Assembly (NCBI GenBank): GCA_019416425.1
Contig: DXXK01000085.1
Coordinates: forward strand, 1-64,000
Direction: 5' to 3'
Length of the DNA stretch: 64,000 nucleotides
Source: Bacteroidales bacterium
GTDB taxonomy: Bacteria > Bacteroidota > Bacteroidia > Bacteroidales > Muribaculaceae
Positions within the stretch are counted from its first letter, which is position 1, and each line of letters opens with the position of its first letter. Below the pieces are notes generated by a model. It saw only the letters and a program-made list of their open reading frames with translations. It ran no database searches and was not told the DNA's origin. Shown here piece by piece: positions 8,369-16,509 of the stretch. The translations under genes and the position numbers were made by a program.

Positions 8369-9067
8369 ATGAGAAGACTTATACAATTGATATGCATGTG
8401 CGGCATTCTGATGACATTCACGCGATGCAGTTCCCTGGACCATGAGCCAAAACCGTCTGATTTTAAGGAGAGATGGCTGTTGACATATCATAATTACAGA
8501 GGCTTGAAATATGGCAGTCACACCTGGTCTTCCGTAATACCCGTTCCGGAGGAATATCAGAACCTGAGCCGTGACCTTACGGTTTCAAGAGACGGGAGTA
8601 AAGTATACATAAAGGGTATGTTTCCTGAATACCCTGATGCCTATGTCACAGGCATGATGGATGAGGACAAGTTGGTTTTCGAGCCTACGCAACGTCTTGG
8701 AGGTGCAGGAGGCGAGAAGCTTTACTTCCATTGCGGACTCGCACGACAGGAATTTCCAGGTGACAAGCATTCCGATAAAGATCATGGCAATAATATAATA
8801 ATACAGATCTCCTTCAATCCGGACACAAGTCCTAACAAAAGACCCTCTTTTTCGATATGGGAGAATTCTAAAGACAGGAATCTTCACAGCGGTGAGACGT
8901 CCGCGTATTCCTTCTGGCTCAGCAAGGATAAAGAGGGGCTCACGAAATTCTACACTCAATGGAAGAACGGCCAGATTGAGGGTACCGGTTTCCCGGATGA
9001 ACCGAACTACATGATCGGCATGCGATTCCAGAGTGTCAGCGGTACCGGCGAACCAGAAGCCAATTAA
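8369..9067 (+). CDS. Lipoprotein, array type B (copy 2)
   Basis: The 232-residue product has a signal peptide with lipobox cysteine (FTRC, residue 20) and the family order: ERWLLTYHNYR, SRDGSKVYIKGMFPEYPDAYV, GGEKLYFHCG, SFWLSKDKEGLTKFYTQW and a PNYMIGMRF end. Its last 78 residues occur again at 26763-26998 as an orphan fragment with about 88% identity, next to gh3. The array therefore once had, or recombined with, another copy beside gh3. The function is unknown. Confidence 0.7.
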   Translation: MRRLIQLICMCGILMTFTRCSSLDHEPKPSDFKERWLLTYHNYRGLKYGSHTWSSVIPVPEEYQNLSRDLTVSRDGSKVYIKGMFPEYPDAYVTGMMDEDKLVFEPTQRLGGAGGEKLYFHCGLARQEFPGDKHSDKDHGNNIIIQISFNPDTSPNKRPSFSIWENSKDRNLHSGETSAYSFWLSKDKEGLTKFYTQWKNGQIEGTGFPDEPNYMIGMRFQSVSGTGEPEAN

Positions 9068-9320
9068 AGTCATCGCATTTTTACTTGAAATGCGGGCATG
9101 CGTGGCATGTCAATTGAAGCATCCAATATCGCGAAGGGTATGTTCTTTTATTCCCTGAGTTTACGGGCTATGGAGTCTGTAAGGGGGATGTACAGGCTGT
9201 CGGGAGCCTCGCGACGGTTGCGCAGCATATATTTGTAAAACAGGATTCTGGCCACGTGCCGCCGCAAATCGGGTATAGTAATATCCGAGCGGCGCACGGC
9301 GTCGACAACACCTTTGATCT
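8834..9320. repeat. Direct repeat B, copy 1 (type B lipoprotein end plus gh3 end)
   Basis: About 487 bp, covering the 3' third of the type B lipoprotein, the spacer and the last 56 codons of a GH3 gene on the minus strand, recur at 26763-27253. Identity judged by eye is 85-90% across coding and spacer sequence alike. Homology breaks at 9320 where the glycosyltransferase fragment begins. Confidence 0.85.
9153..9320 (-). pseudogene. Truncated GH3 gene, 3' end only
   Basis: On the minus strand this encodes the C-terminal 56 residues of a GH3 protein (VRRSDIT...RRHVARILFYKYML...SIARKLRE), matching the end of the intact gene at 27079-28263 with about six conservative changes. The DNA differs by about 25 of 170 bases, mostly at third codon positions. 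The 5' part is absent: at 9320 the sequence switches to the 3' end of the glycosyltransferase. It has no start codon of its own and no catalytic residues. Confidence 0.85.
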
Positions 9321-9321
9321 C

Positions 9322-9382
9322 ACGCGGCCGTGACGAAAAGCGCGAACGCGAGATCCGCATGGGCAAGAACGAAGGCCTATGA
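9322..9382 (+). repeat. Direct repeat A, copy 2 (glycosyltransferase 3' end remnant)
   Basis: Sixty bases identical at about 93% to 1871-1931, including the codons for the basic tail and the stop. The upstream part of the gene is replaced by the GH3 fragment. The stop codon overlaps the ATG of the following radC remnant (ATGA at 9379-9382), an arrangement that differs from the 36-nt gap at the intact locus. Confidence 0.85.
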
Positions 9383-9963
9383 GTACCGCCAAAGAGGTAC
9401 ACCCCGACGACCGCCCTCCCGAGAATGCGGATAAATACGGGGTGCAGCATCTTACCAATGTCGAACTTCTATCCATAATGTTACGTGTGGGCCAGTCTGG
9501 CAATCCCATAACACAGATAACCGAAACCTGATGAACAGCAGGCAGAACAAATTCACCCTGCTGGAACGGATGACCGACCGGAAATTCATTGCCATCAAGG
9601 GCATAGACCCGGTCAAGGTACTGGAAATCCGCTCTATGCTGGAGATTATGCGCCGATACGCACGTGAGAAGGTTTCTCAACAACTCCAACCGGATCATCG
9701 GTCAGCTGAAAGTGTCGGAGGGCAACGCCACCGCCACCCTGTCCGACATAAAGAAAGTGCTGAAATATGCCCTGCTCAACGACTCGCAGGACGTGGTGCT
9801 GTGTCACAACCATCCATCGGGAGCATGCCGGCCCAGCGGACAGGACCGGCAGCTCACGGACAGTTTCGCCAAAGCCTGCAAGACCCTGGGACTCCGCTTC
9901 ATGAATCATGTCATCGTCACCACCTACTCCTTCTTCTCATTCCACGGCCAAGGCCTGATGTGA
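9379..9963 (+). pseudogene. radC pseudogene, frameshifted and internally deleted
   Basis: Starting at the ATG at 9379 the reading frame encodes a RadC N terminus (DDRPPENADKYG, LTNVELLSIMLRVG) and stops at about 9532. A frameshift then restores homology (NKFTLLERMTD, KGIDPVKVLEIRSMLEIM). At about 9667-9690 roughly 35 codons are missing, and a third frame carries the JAB domain, still with CHNHPSG.CRPSGQD. Protein identity to the intact RadC is only about 45-50%, far below the 90% of the flanking repeats, so this is a different allele or paralog rather than a recent copy of 1968-2681. Confidence 0.85.
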
Positions 9964-9981
9964 CGTCACCTTCCGGGATGG

Positions 9982-12042
9982 TCAGTCTTGTTTTACAGGA
10001 TGCAGTCTCACTGCGAATCCTCCCGCCCGGGCCATACGCAAAGGCAATTCCGAAGCGTACGTCACCCGAGTATCGAATATCTCATATCGTTCAGGATTCG
10101 TGAATCCATCGCTATCCGCCGCATCACTGTATACGGTACATTCATACACCTCGCCTTCCGGAAGGAATCCGAAGTCGAGTCTGTATTCTCGGGCATCCTC
10201 GTTCGTGACTCCACCTACATACCAGTCGGAACTGTTCCTGTCCTTGCGCGCCACTACGATGAAATCACCCGGCTCGGCATCCAGATAGACACTTCTGCTC
10301 CAGTCCACGGGCACATCCTTGATGAACTGAAAGGCATCCATGTGCAGCTCGTAATGCTCCGGCATGTCACCCGCCATCTGCACCGGAGAGTACATCGTCA
10401 GATAGAGCGCCAGCTGGTTCGATATGGTGGCCCGCTTCTTCTTCCCCTGATAACCGGGGGCGAAGGATATGATATCCATACGGAATATGCCGGGCGTGAA
10501 GTCCATAGGACCTCCCTTGAGACGGGTGAATGGAAGTATCGTGACATGCCGGGGCGACATCTCGGCATATTCCTGACCCATCGCGCTTTCATTAGCCATC
10601 AGGTTGGGCCACGTGCGGCATAGTCCGGTAGGGCGAACGGCTTCGTGGGCGTTCACCATAATCCTCCGGTCGGCGGCTTTCTTCACCGCATTCAGATAAT
10701 GGCTCACGATATTCTGACTGTAATGAAATTCCCCTTTCGGCAGGATGTTGCCTACATATCCACTTTTCACCGTGTTATAACCATACTTCAGCATCAGGTC
10801 GTATGCGGCGTCGAGATGCCGCTCGTAATTGGCTACCGATCCGGAAGTCTCGTGATGCATCATGAGCCTGATTCCTTTCTTATGAGCATACTCGTTCAGT
10901 CCCGCGATGTCGAAATCAGGATATGGCGTCAGGAAGTCGAACACGAAATCCTTCTCCTTCCCGTACCAGTCCTCCCATCCCACATTCCATCCTTCCACCA
11001 GAAGCTGGTCGAATCCATGACGCGACGCGAAGTCTATGTATCTTCTCACGTTCCCGTTGTTTGCCCCGTGCTGTCCGTGGGGCGTGGCCGACGCATAGTC
11101 GAATGTCGCCAGGTCGAAGTCTTTGGCGTCGGTATAGCTCCATTTGCTTTTGCCGGTAATCATCTCCCACCACACTCCCATGAATTTCACGGGCTTTATC
11201 CAGGAAGTATCAGATATCTTACACGGTTCGTTAAGGTTCAGCGTAAGGTTCGAGGCGAGGATGTCGGTAGCTTTGTCGCTGACGGTCACAGTGCGCCAGG
11301 GCGTGCGGAACGGAAGTGTCACCTCCGCTGCGGTTCCGTCGGGGCGTGGCGTAAGATGAGCCCGAAACACCTTCGTCGGTTTGTCAAGCCGAAGGTGCAT
11401 GGCCGGGAAATCCACAAGTGCCGCTTCGTGAAGGTTGAGATATATCCCATCGTCGGCTTTCATCATCAGCGAGGTCTGTACGCCGGGGGCGTCAATCTCA
11501 TCCAACTTGCTTTCCGTGTATTCGAATTCCTGAGAATCGTAGTCTTCGGGAATCCACCATGCCGTGTGGTTCCCGGTCATGGCGAATTCCGTCACCTCCT
11601 CTTTCAGCACCAACACCTGACGCGGATGTTCACGAAACACATAGCGGAAGCCCATGCCATCGTTGAACACCCTGAACTCTATGTCCATCCGGGTCTTGTT
11701 CTTCGAAAGGGATACGGTCATTCCGTTGTAATTCTCGCGTATCGAATCGTTTTCTCCCCATACGGGAGTCCACAGGCTGTCACACTGCTCGCGACTTATC
11801 TCCTTGATGCGAAATCCGTCGGACAGCGATGTACCGTCGGACAATTCGAATCCCATGCACGACGGACGGATTATCTCCTTGTCGCCGTATGATACCGAAT
11901 AGAAAGGACTTCCTTTCCTGTCCAGACTGAATTCCACCGAAACGCGGCCGTCGGGAGATTTTACATACGTTTTGCCCGCATTAGCCATCGACATGCAACA
12001 GAAACACGAAAGCAGGACGATTGTCCTGATTTTTAACATCAT
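9982..12042 (-). CDS. susB: GH97 alpha-glucosidase (SusB-like, inverting type)
   Basis: The 686-residue product starts at tandem ATGs (12042 and 12039), giving a signal peptide ending around SMANA. An upstream in-frame start at 12162 would hide the signal sequence and is rejected. The order is N-terminal beta-supersandwich, (beta/alpha)8 barrel and C-terminal beta domain. Barrel motifs follow B. thetaiotaomicron SusB closely as I remember it: EGWNVGWEDW, MMHHETSGS, NTVKSGYVGN, NAHEAVRPTG, LMANESAMGQEY. These supply the glutamates that bind calcium and act as acid and base. A glycine in KSGYVG, where retaining GH97 enzymes have an aspartate nucleophile, points to the inverting alpha-glucosidase group. 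Last gene of the PUL operon. Confidence 0.9.
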   Translation of the reverse strand: MMLKIRTIVLLSCFCCMSMANAGKTYVKSPDGRVSVEFSLDRKGSPFYSVSYGDKEIIRPSCMGFELSDGTSLSDGFRIKEISREQCDSLWTPVWGENDSIRENYNGMTVSLSKNKTRMDIEFRVFNDGMGFRYVFREHPRQVLVLKEEVTEFAMTGNHTAWWIPEDYDSQEFEYTESKLDEIDAPGVQTSLMMKADDGIYLNLHEAALVDFPAMHLRLDKPTKVFRAHLTPRPDGTAAEVTLPFRTPWRTVTVSDKATDILASNLTLNLNEPCKISDTSWIKPVKFMGVWWEMITGKSKWSYTDAKDFDLATFDYASATPHGQHGANNGNVRRYIDFASRHGFDQLLVEGWNVGWEDWYGKEKDFVFDFLTPYPDFDIAGLNEYAHKKGIRLMMHHETSGSVANYERHLDAAYDLMLKYGYNTVKSGYVGNILPKGEFHYSQNIVSHYLNAVKKAADRRIMVNAHEAVRPTGLCRTWPNLMANESAMGQEYAEMSPRHVTILPFTRLKGGPMDFTPGIFRMDIISFAPGYQGKKKRATISNQLALYLTMYSPVQMAGDMPEHYELHMDAFQFIKDVPVDWSRSVYLDAEPGDFIVVARKDRNSSDWYVGGVTNEDAREYRLDFGFLPEGEVYECTVYSDAADSDGFTNPERYEIFDTRVTYASELPLRMARAGGFAVRLHPVKQD

Positions 12043-12070
12043 GGTTTTAGTGGTAGTTTTAGAATTAATA

Positions 12071-14050
12071 TTATTTATCGGTTGCAAACGGCAATACGGG
12101 CAGATTGTTCGCGCCGTAGAGATTGCCTCCGGGATAGTCCGCCCAGTCATAACGTACCGCAACCGGATCGTCTATCAATGGCGATGAAATACGAATGGTC
12201 CTGTCATCGATCATTTTAGGACAGCCCGATACCCATCTTCCCGTCCTGTCTCCGATTATGAACCCTGTAGCCACTCCACCCACAGCCTTGACCGGTCCGC
12301 TGAAGGTCAATGTCACGCTCTTTCCGTCGTTGACCACAGACGTGCATGCAGGAGCCTCGCATATCTGTTTCATGCCATATACCCTGTCCAACGCTATGAT
12401 TGCAAGCCTTCGTGCCACCTCAGCCTTGTTCACCGGATGGATGTCTACTGGATTGCCGATATCGACTGCAGTCGCCATAGCGGTATTCGGCAGTTCAAGA
12501 GCCTTCGACTGAGCATGTCTCAGGAGCGCCCATCGCGAATCCGGCTGAACTACGACCGGCTGAAGGAATCCGGCAAGCTGCACGAAATAAAACGGCATAT
12601 CCGGATCATCAAACGCCTTTCGCCACCCTTTTATCATGTTCTTGAAACATACCTCGTATTGAGCGTCACGTCCGACGTTCTGACAGCCTTGGTACCAGAT
12701 GACCCCGGCTATAGGCAATGTGGTCAACGGATTGATCATGGCGTTATACAACACCATCGGATGATTGTTCGACTCAGGCCACACATACGACATTTCCGTT
12801 TTCGAAAAATCGGACAGTACCGTATAATTCCATTCACCGTCAAGAGTATATCTCTTACCGTCCACCACGGCATAAGAAGACCGCCAGATACCGCCTCCCC
12901 CGCCGTTGTCCACCACTTCCACCGTAATGACATTCCCTTCTGCCTTCACCAGACTGCCGTCCACCTTATATTCCCGCGCAAGGTCATGAATATGGCAACT
13001 CCCTACGGGATTTCCGTTGAAATACGTCCTGTCCATGTCGTCTACGGCTCCAAGACAAAGCAAAAGGTCTTTTCCTGCCGCGTCCTGAGGCAGATTGAGC
13101 TCAAACTGCATCGCCACGATCCCGTCGAATCCGGGCAACGCATTGTCTTCCCACAAAGAAGGCACAGGCATCTTTCCCCATGTCTTTCCGGACTGCATCC
13201 TTGACTTGTCGAACGGATAAGCCGGTCTATTGTCACCCGTGGCTTCATAAGTTCGCCTTACCTCCGTCTCCGACAGCGCGGTCTCCCGGTCCTTGCCTCC
13301 CGACAGCTCATAATAATATTCAAATCCCGGCACACCCTTGAGAGCCTCGCGCGGAGTCCACGCCTCGACGGTCGTGCCTCCCCATGTGGCGTCGATCATG
13401 CCTACAGGCACTTCGAGGGAATCCTGAAGCATTCTGCCGTACATATAACCGATTGCGGAAAATGATTCGGCCGCCGGCGAAGACTCCACCCATCCATATT
13501 CCACACTTGCGTCATCCAGAGGCGTTAGCGATGTCGTGTTCTTTATCTGGAGCATTCTTAAAGCCGGACGCCCCATGTCGGCCACTACCCTGTCGGCATC
13601 CGCCACGCGGGCCCAGTCGCCGCGTATGGGAAACTCCATGTTCGACTGTCCCGAGCAGAGCCACACTTCGCCTATCAGTATGTTCTGCAATACCTTCTCG
13701 CCATGACCGTCATTCAGAACGATGGTGTATGGTCCCCCGCAGTCCGGAGTGGGAAGTTTCAGCGTGAATTTCCCGTTTCCGTCAGTCACGGCTGAAACCG
13801 GTGCACTCAGCCAGTCCGCCTTCAGGACGACCTTCGACCCGGGTGCGGCGATGCCGGGAATCGTCACCACGGAATTGTGCTGCAGCACCATGTTGTCGGT
13901 ATAAATCCTCGGCAGCTCGATGGAACCCGCAGATGTCTTATAACTTGACACACCGCCCTGCGGAGCGGTGTGTTCAAGCTTGTTTGCATGAGTCTGTGCG
14001 CACAGACATACGTTTAACGCACAGATCCCGATAATCGTCAGTAATCTCAT
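12071..14050 (-). CDS. Sialate O-acetylesterase family (SGNH) carbohydrate esterase
   Basis: The 659-residue secreted protein has a signal peptide (residues 1-23), an N-terminal beta region (IYTDNMVLQHNSVVTIPG), and a split SGNH esterase domain. The nucleophile motif is CSGQSNME with S136; the catalytic pair is in DIHPVNK with D536 and H538. A beta-sandwich insertion (about residues 300-400) sits between the two halves, as is usual in this family. Members remove acetyl groups from sialic acids or from plant or host glycans; the name should not be read as proof of a sialic acid substrate. It lies 28 nt upstream of the GH97 gene and 6 nt after the SusF-like gene. Confidence 0.85.
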   Translation of the reverse strand: MRLLTIIGICALNVCLCAQTHANKLEHTAPQGGVSSYKTSAGSIELPRIYTDNMVLQHNSVVTIPGIAAPGSKVVLKADWLSAPVSAVTDGNGKFTLKLPTPDCGGPYTIVLNDGHGEKVLQNILIGEVWLCSGQSNMEFPIRGDWARVADADRVVADMGRPALRMLQIKNTTSLTPLDDASVEYGWVESSPAAESFSAIGYMYGRMLQDSLEVPVGMIDATWGGTTVEAWTPREALKGVPGFEYYYELSGGKDRETALSETEVRRTYEATGDNRPAYPFDKSRMQSGKTWGKMPVPSLWEDNALPGFDGIVAMQFELNLPQDAAGKDLLLCLGAVDDMDRTYFNGNPVGSCHIHDLAREYKVDGSLVKAEGNVITVEVVDNGGGGGIWRSSYAVVDGKRYTLDGEWNYTVLSDFSKTEMSYVWPESNNHPMVLYNAMINPLTTLPIAGVIWYQGCQNVGRDAQYEVCFKNMIKGWRKAFDDPDMPFYFVQLAGFLQPVVVQPDSRWALLRHAQSKALELPNTAMATAVDIGNPVDIHPVNKAEVARRLAIIALDRVYGMKQICEAPACTSVVNDGKSVTLTFSGPVKAVGGVATGFIIGDRTGRWVSGCPKMIDDRTIRISSPLIDDPVAVRYDWADYPGGNLYGANNLPVLPFATDK

Positions 14051-14056
14051 TCCGGA

Positions 14057-14983
14057 TTATTTTATCATGACCTTCGAGACTTTTCCACCTTTACGTACCA
14101 GATACAATCCGCCGGCGGGATCATATACGCGCACACCCTGCAGGTTATAGTACTCAGCCGGAGCATTCGCATCGGTCACGATTTCAACGCCGCCCGTCGA
14201 ACCGTTCGGAGTGACATTCAGCGTCCAGTCATTGAGATTGAACTTCAGGGTATAGGTTCCTGCCTTCTCCACGCTCCAGGCTTTGCTGTGGTCCGATGAA
14301 GATTGGCATGCATTATTCTCCAGCCCGGCTTCAGGGATATAAACCATCGCTGTTACACTGCCGCTCGGGTTGTCAAGAGTCGTGGCCTCTGTCGGGACGA
14401 TAAAATCCGCCATCCAATTTCCCTTCTCGCGCATAGCCTGGAAAATCCAACCTTCCTGAAATTCGCCGGTGTAGACATATACGTTGTCTCCGTCTGACTC
14501 ACAAAGCGTCGGATTATCTATACTCCATCCGCACAGATCACCAATCAGATATAATGTCTGGGGCTGTTCACTTTCTCCGACATAAGTCGCGGAGATTGTC
14601 ATTGCATCGATGTTGACGGTTATCGTATACACGCCTGCATCCTTTACCAGCCATTTGTAGTCTTGCTCATTGGTGAGCACAATTTTATCGCTTGCCACGC
14701 CGGTTTTCGAGATCTCGCAGTTTTCCGTCTCCGGATGGTAAGCGGCTTTGCCACTCCAGCTATCATCTCTTTCGGAATAAATCTTGAAATCGAAGGCTTT
14801 CAGCGCGCCTGTATAGGAGTAGACACCGGTCTCTCCCTCTACAGGCGTCATTACTGTCACGTCGTTCCAGGACCATCCACCCGGGGTGGCCCCTCCAATC
14901 ATATACAGTTCCGCGGGGTTGTCTGCCAGGGCCATGGCGCTTCCTGAAACGGCCATGATGATTGATAAGATAATTTTTCTCAT
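14057..14983 (-). CDS. SusE/SusF-like glycan-binding protein with C-terminal sorting-like domain
   Basis: The 308-residue product has a signal peptide without lipobox (ends near MALADN) and two SusE/F-type modules: LYMIGGATPGGWSW at about 26-39 and LYLIGDLCGWSI at about 144-155, each about 110-120 residues and ending in a TISATYVG- or TLNVTPNG-like strand. The last 40 residues (AEYYNLQGVRVYDPAGGLYLVRKGG) form a C-terminal domain frequent on secreted Bacteroidetes proteins that resembles type IX secretion signals. It would bind glycan at the cell surface or be released. The lipid anchor of canonical SusE/F is missing, unlike its 504-residue neighbour. Confidence 0.75.
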   Translation of the reverse strand: MRKIILSIIMAVSGSAMALADNPAELYMIGGATPGGWSWNDVTVMTPVEGETGVYSYTGALKAFDFKIYSERDDSWSGKAAYHPETENCEISKTGVASDKIVLTNEQDYKWLVKDAGVYTITVNIDAMTISATYVGESEQPQTLYLIGDLCGWSIDNPTLCESDGDNVYVYTGEFQEGWIFQAMREKGNWMADFIVPTEATTLDNPSGSVTAMVYIPEAGLENNACQSSSDHSKAWSVEKAGTYTLKFNLNDWTLNVTPNGSTGGVEIVTDANAPAEYYNLQGVRVYDPAGGLYLVRKGGKVSKVMIK

Positions 14984-14996
14984 TGGCTATATGTAT

Positions 14997-16427
14997 TTAT
15001 TTGGTGAGTTTTACTATTTTACATCCATGAGGAGCAAGTGTGGCCGACAATGATTTTGCGACGCCTTCATCCGCATGCTTCCACAAGTCACGGACTTTCC
15101 ATTCGCCGTCGATGCCGAGTGTCTTGAAATCGACGCTGACCGACATGGCATTGTCATCGCGGTTGAACAGGCCTATCACATAGTTGCCGTCCGACAACTG
15201 TCCGTACCAGATCTGGCTCTCCTTGCTGTTCAGTTCGTCGCTCAATGGTTTGCCCACAAAGCCATCGGTATTAAGGGCCAGCATTTCCGTATTGGTATAG
15301 AATCGGGTATTGTCGCCGATGGTATCGTACTGGTCGGCTATCGTGACCGGTCCTCCGGCCATAAGCTGAAGCGACACCACCGATTCCTTCTCTGCGTCGG
15401 TGTTGAAAGTGTTGAGACGGATGAAGTCACCGTCCAGCAATACCTTGCCACGCCCGGAGATATGGGACCAATATACGAATCCGTCGAACATATTCATGCA
15501 ATTCGGCCATGTGGTCCACGATTTTCCTCTCTCGCAATCGGAATAGTGCCACCAGCCGCCGTTGCCGGTATCCTGCACGATACGCACCATGTTGCCGCAC
15601 AGTTTCTCAATTTCGGCGTCATAATACAGATGAGGCATCACAAGCGATATGAATATCCCGTATTTCTTCGCATTCTCCGCGATGTAAGACAATGCGCGAA
15701 CATACGACTCACGCCCGTAGCCACGGCCTATCGGACCCATGTTCCTGTCTTTTCCGTCCTCGTACCATGACAGGAAATCGACACGGATGTATTCGATTCC
15801 GAGTTCAGCGTAATGCTTGAAGAATCCGTCTATGTATTCCTTGGCGCCGGGATAACTGGCCACGACCCACTGGAATCCCCACATGTCCTCCGTACCGGGA
15901 TTCAGGACCTCGCTCTTATGGTCCCAGAGCAGGTCGCCTACGGTATATTCCGAATCCGGCACCTTGGTGTCCCATGGAGCGTGCACCCAGAGGGGATTGT
16001 CATAGATACCGACCTTCAGGCCCTTTTTCTTACACATCTCCACAAGCTTCTTTATGGACATCGAGCCGTAATGCGTCATATACGGCGACCCGTCCTTACA
16101 GTTCTGCGATATGAAGCCGTCGGTGCATACCATATCGTAACCGTATGGCTTCAGGTCACGGGCCAGCCAGTCCGTTATCTGTTCCCATTGAGCGGCGGTG
16201 ATGTCCATGTCCTCGTTCTTCACGCCACTCTGCGACTGGGTATGGCAATATTCATAGACACTCCAGTACAGCGGAGCCTTGAAGTTGTGTATATCTTCGA
16301 TGGGAGGCAGCTCCGGTAACTCAAACTTCTGAGGACGCCGCATCTCGATGCTCTCGACGCACCCTGACAATGCCACCGCGGCGAGCGTGGATGCAAGTAG
16401 GCTCATAATTCTTATTCTTATTTTCAT
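14997..16427 (-). CDS. GH27-like (clan GH-D) lipoprotein glycosidase
   Basis: The 476-residue product has a lipoprotein signal (ALSGC, residues 18-22), a (beta/alpha)8 barrel and a C-terminal beta domain. Clan D features include YGYDMVCTDGF, KGLKVGIYDNPLW (residues 136-148) and the putative nucleophile strand IEYIRVDFLSWYEDG, followed by LQLMAGGPVTIADQ and the C-terminal domain. GH27 includes alpha-galactosidases and also isomalto-dextranase. Given the GH97 and SusE/F partners, an alpha-glucan activity is attractive but not demonstrated. It is placed between two SusE/F-like genes in the PUL. Confidence 0.65.
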   Translation of the reverse strand: MKIRIRIMSLLASTLAAVALSGCVESIEMRRPQKFELPELPPIEDIHNFKAPLYWSVYEYCHTQSQSGVKNEDMDITAAQWEQITDWLARDLKPYGYDMVCTDGFISQNCKDGSPYMTHYGSMSIKKLVEMCKKKGLKVGIYDNPLWVHAPWDTKVPDSEYTVGDLLWDHKSEVLNPGTEDMWGFQWVVASYPGAKEYIDGFFKHYAELGIEYIRVDFLSWYEDGKDRNMGPIGRGYGRESYVRALSYIAENAKKYGIFISLVMPHLYYDAEIEKLCGNMVRIVQDTGNGGWWHYSDCERGKSWTTWPNCMNMFDGFVYWSHISGRGKVLLDGDFIRLNTFNTDAEKESVVSLQLMAGGPVTIADQYDTIGDNTRFYTNTEMLALNTDGFVGKPLSDELNSKESQIWYGQLSDGNYVIGLFNRDDNAMSVSVDFKTLGIDGEWKVRDLWKHADEGVAKSLSATLAPHGCKIVKLTK

Positions 16428-16509
16428 TTTAACTTGTTTTCTGATTTGATTTTCAAAGGTTGTTTAGAGAAGTTTAAGTGAATGCGATGTTCTCGCATTC
16501 ACTCAAACA

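Noticed and set aside
10645..11892. 415-codon plus-strand frame opposite the GH97 gene
   Set aside because: The minus strand carries all GH97 catalytic motifs; the plus frame has no recognisable features.
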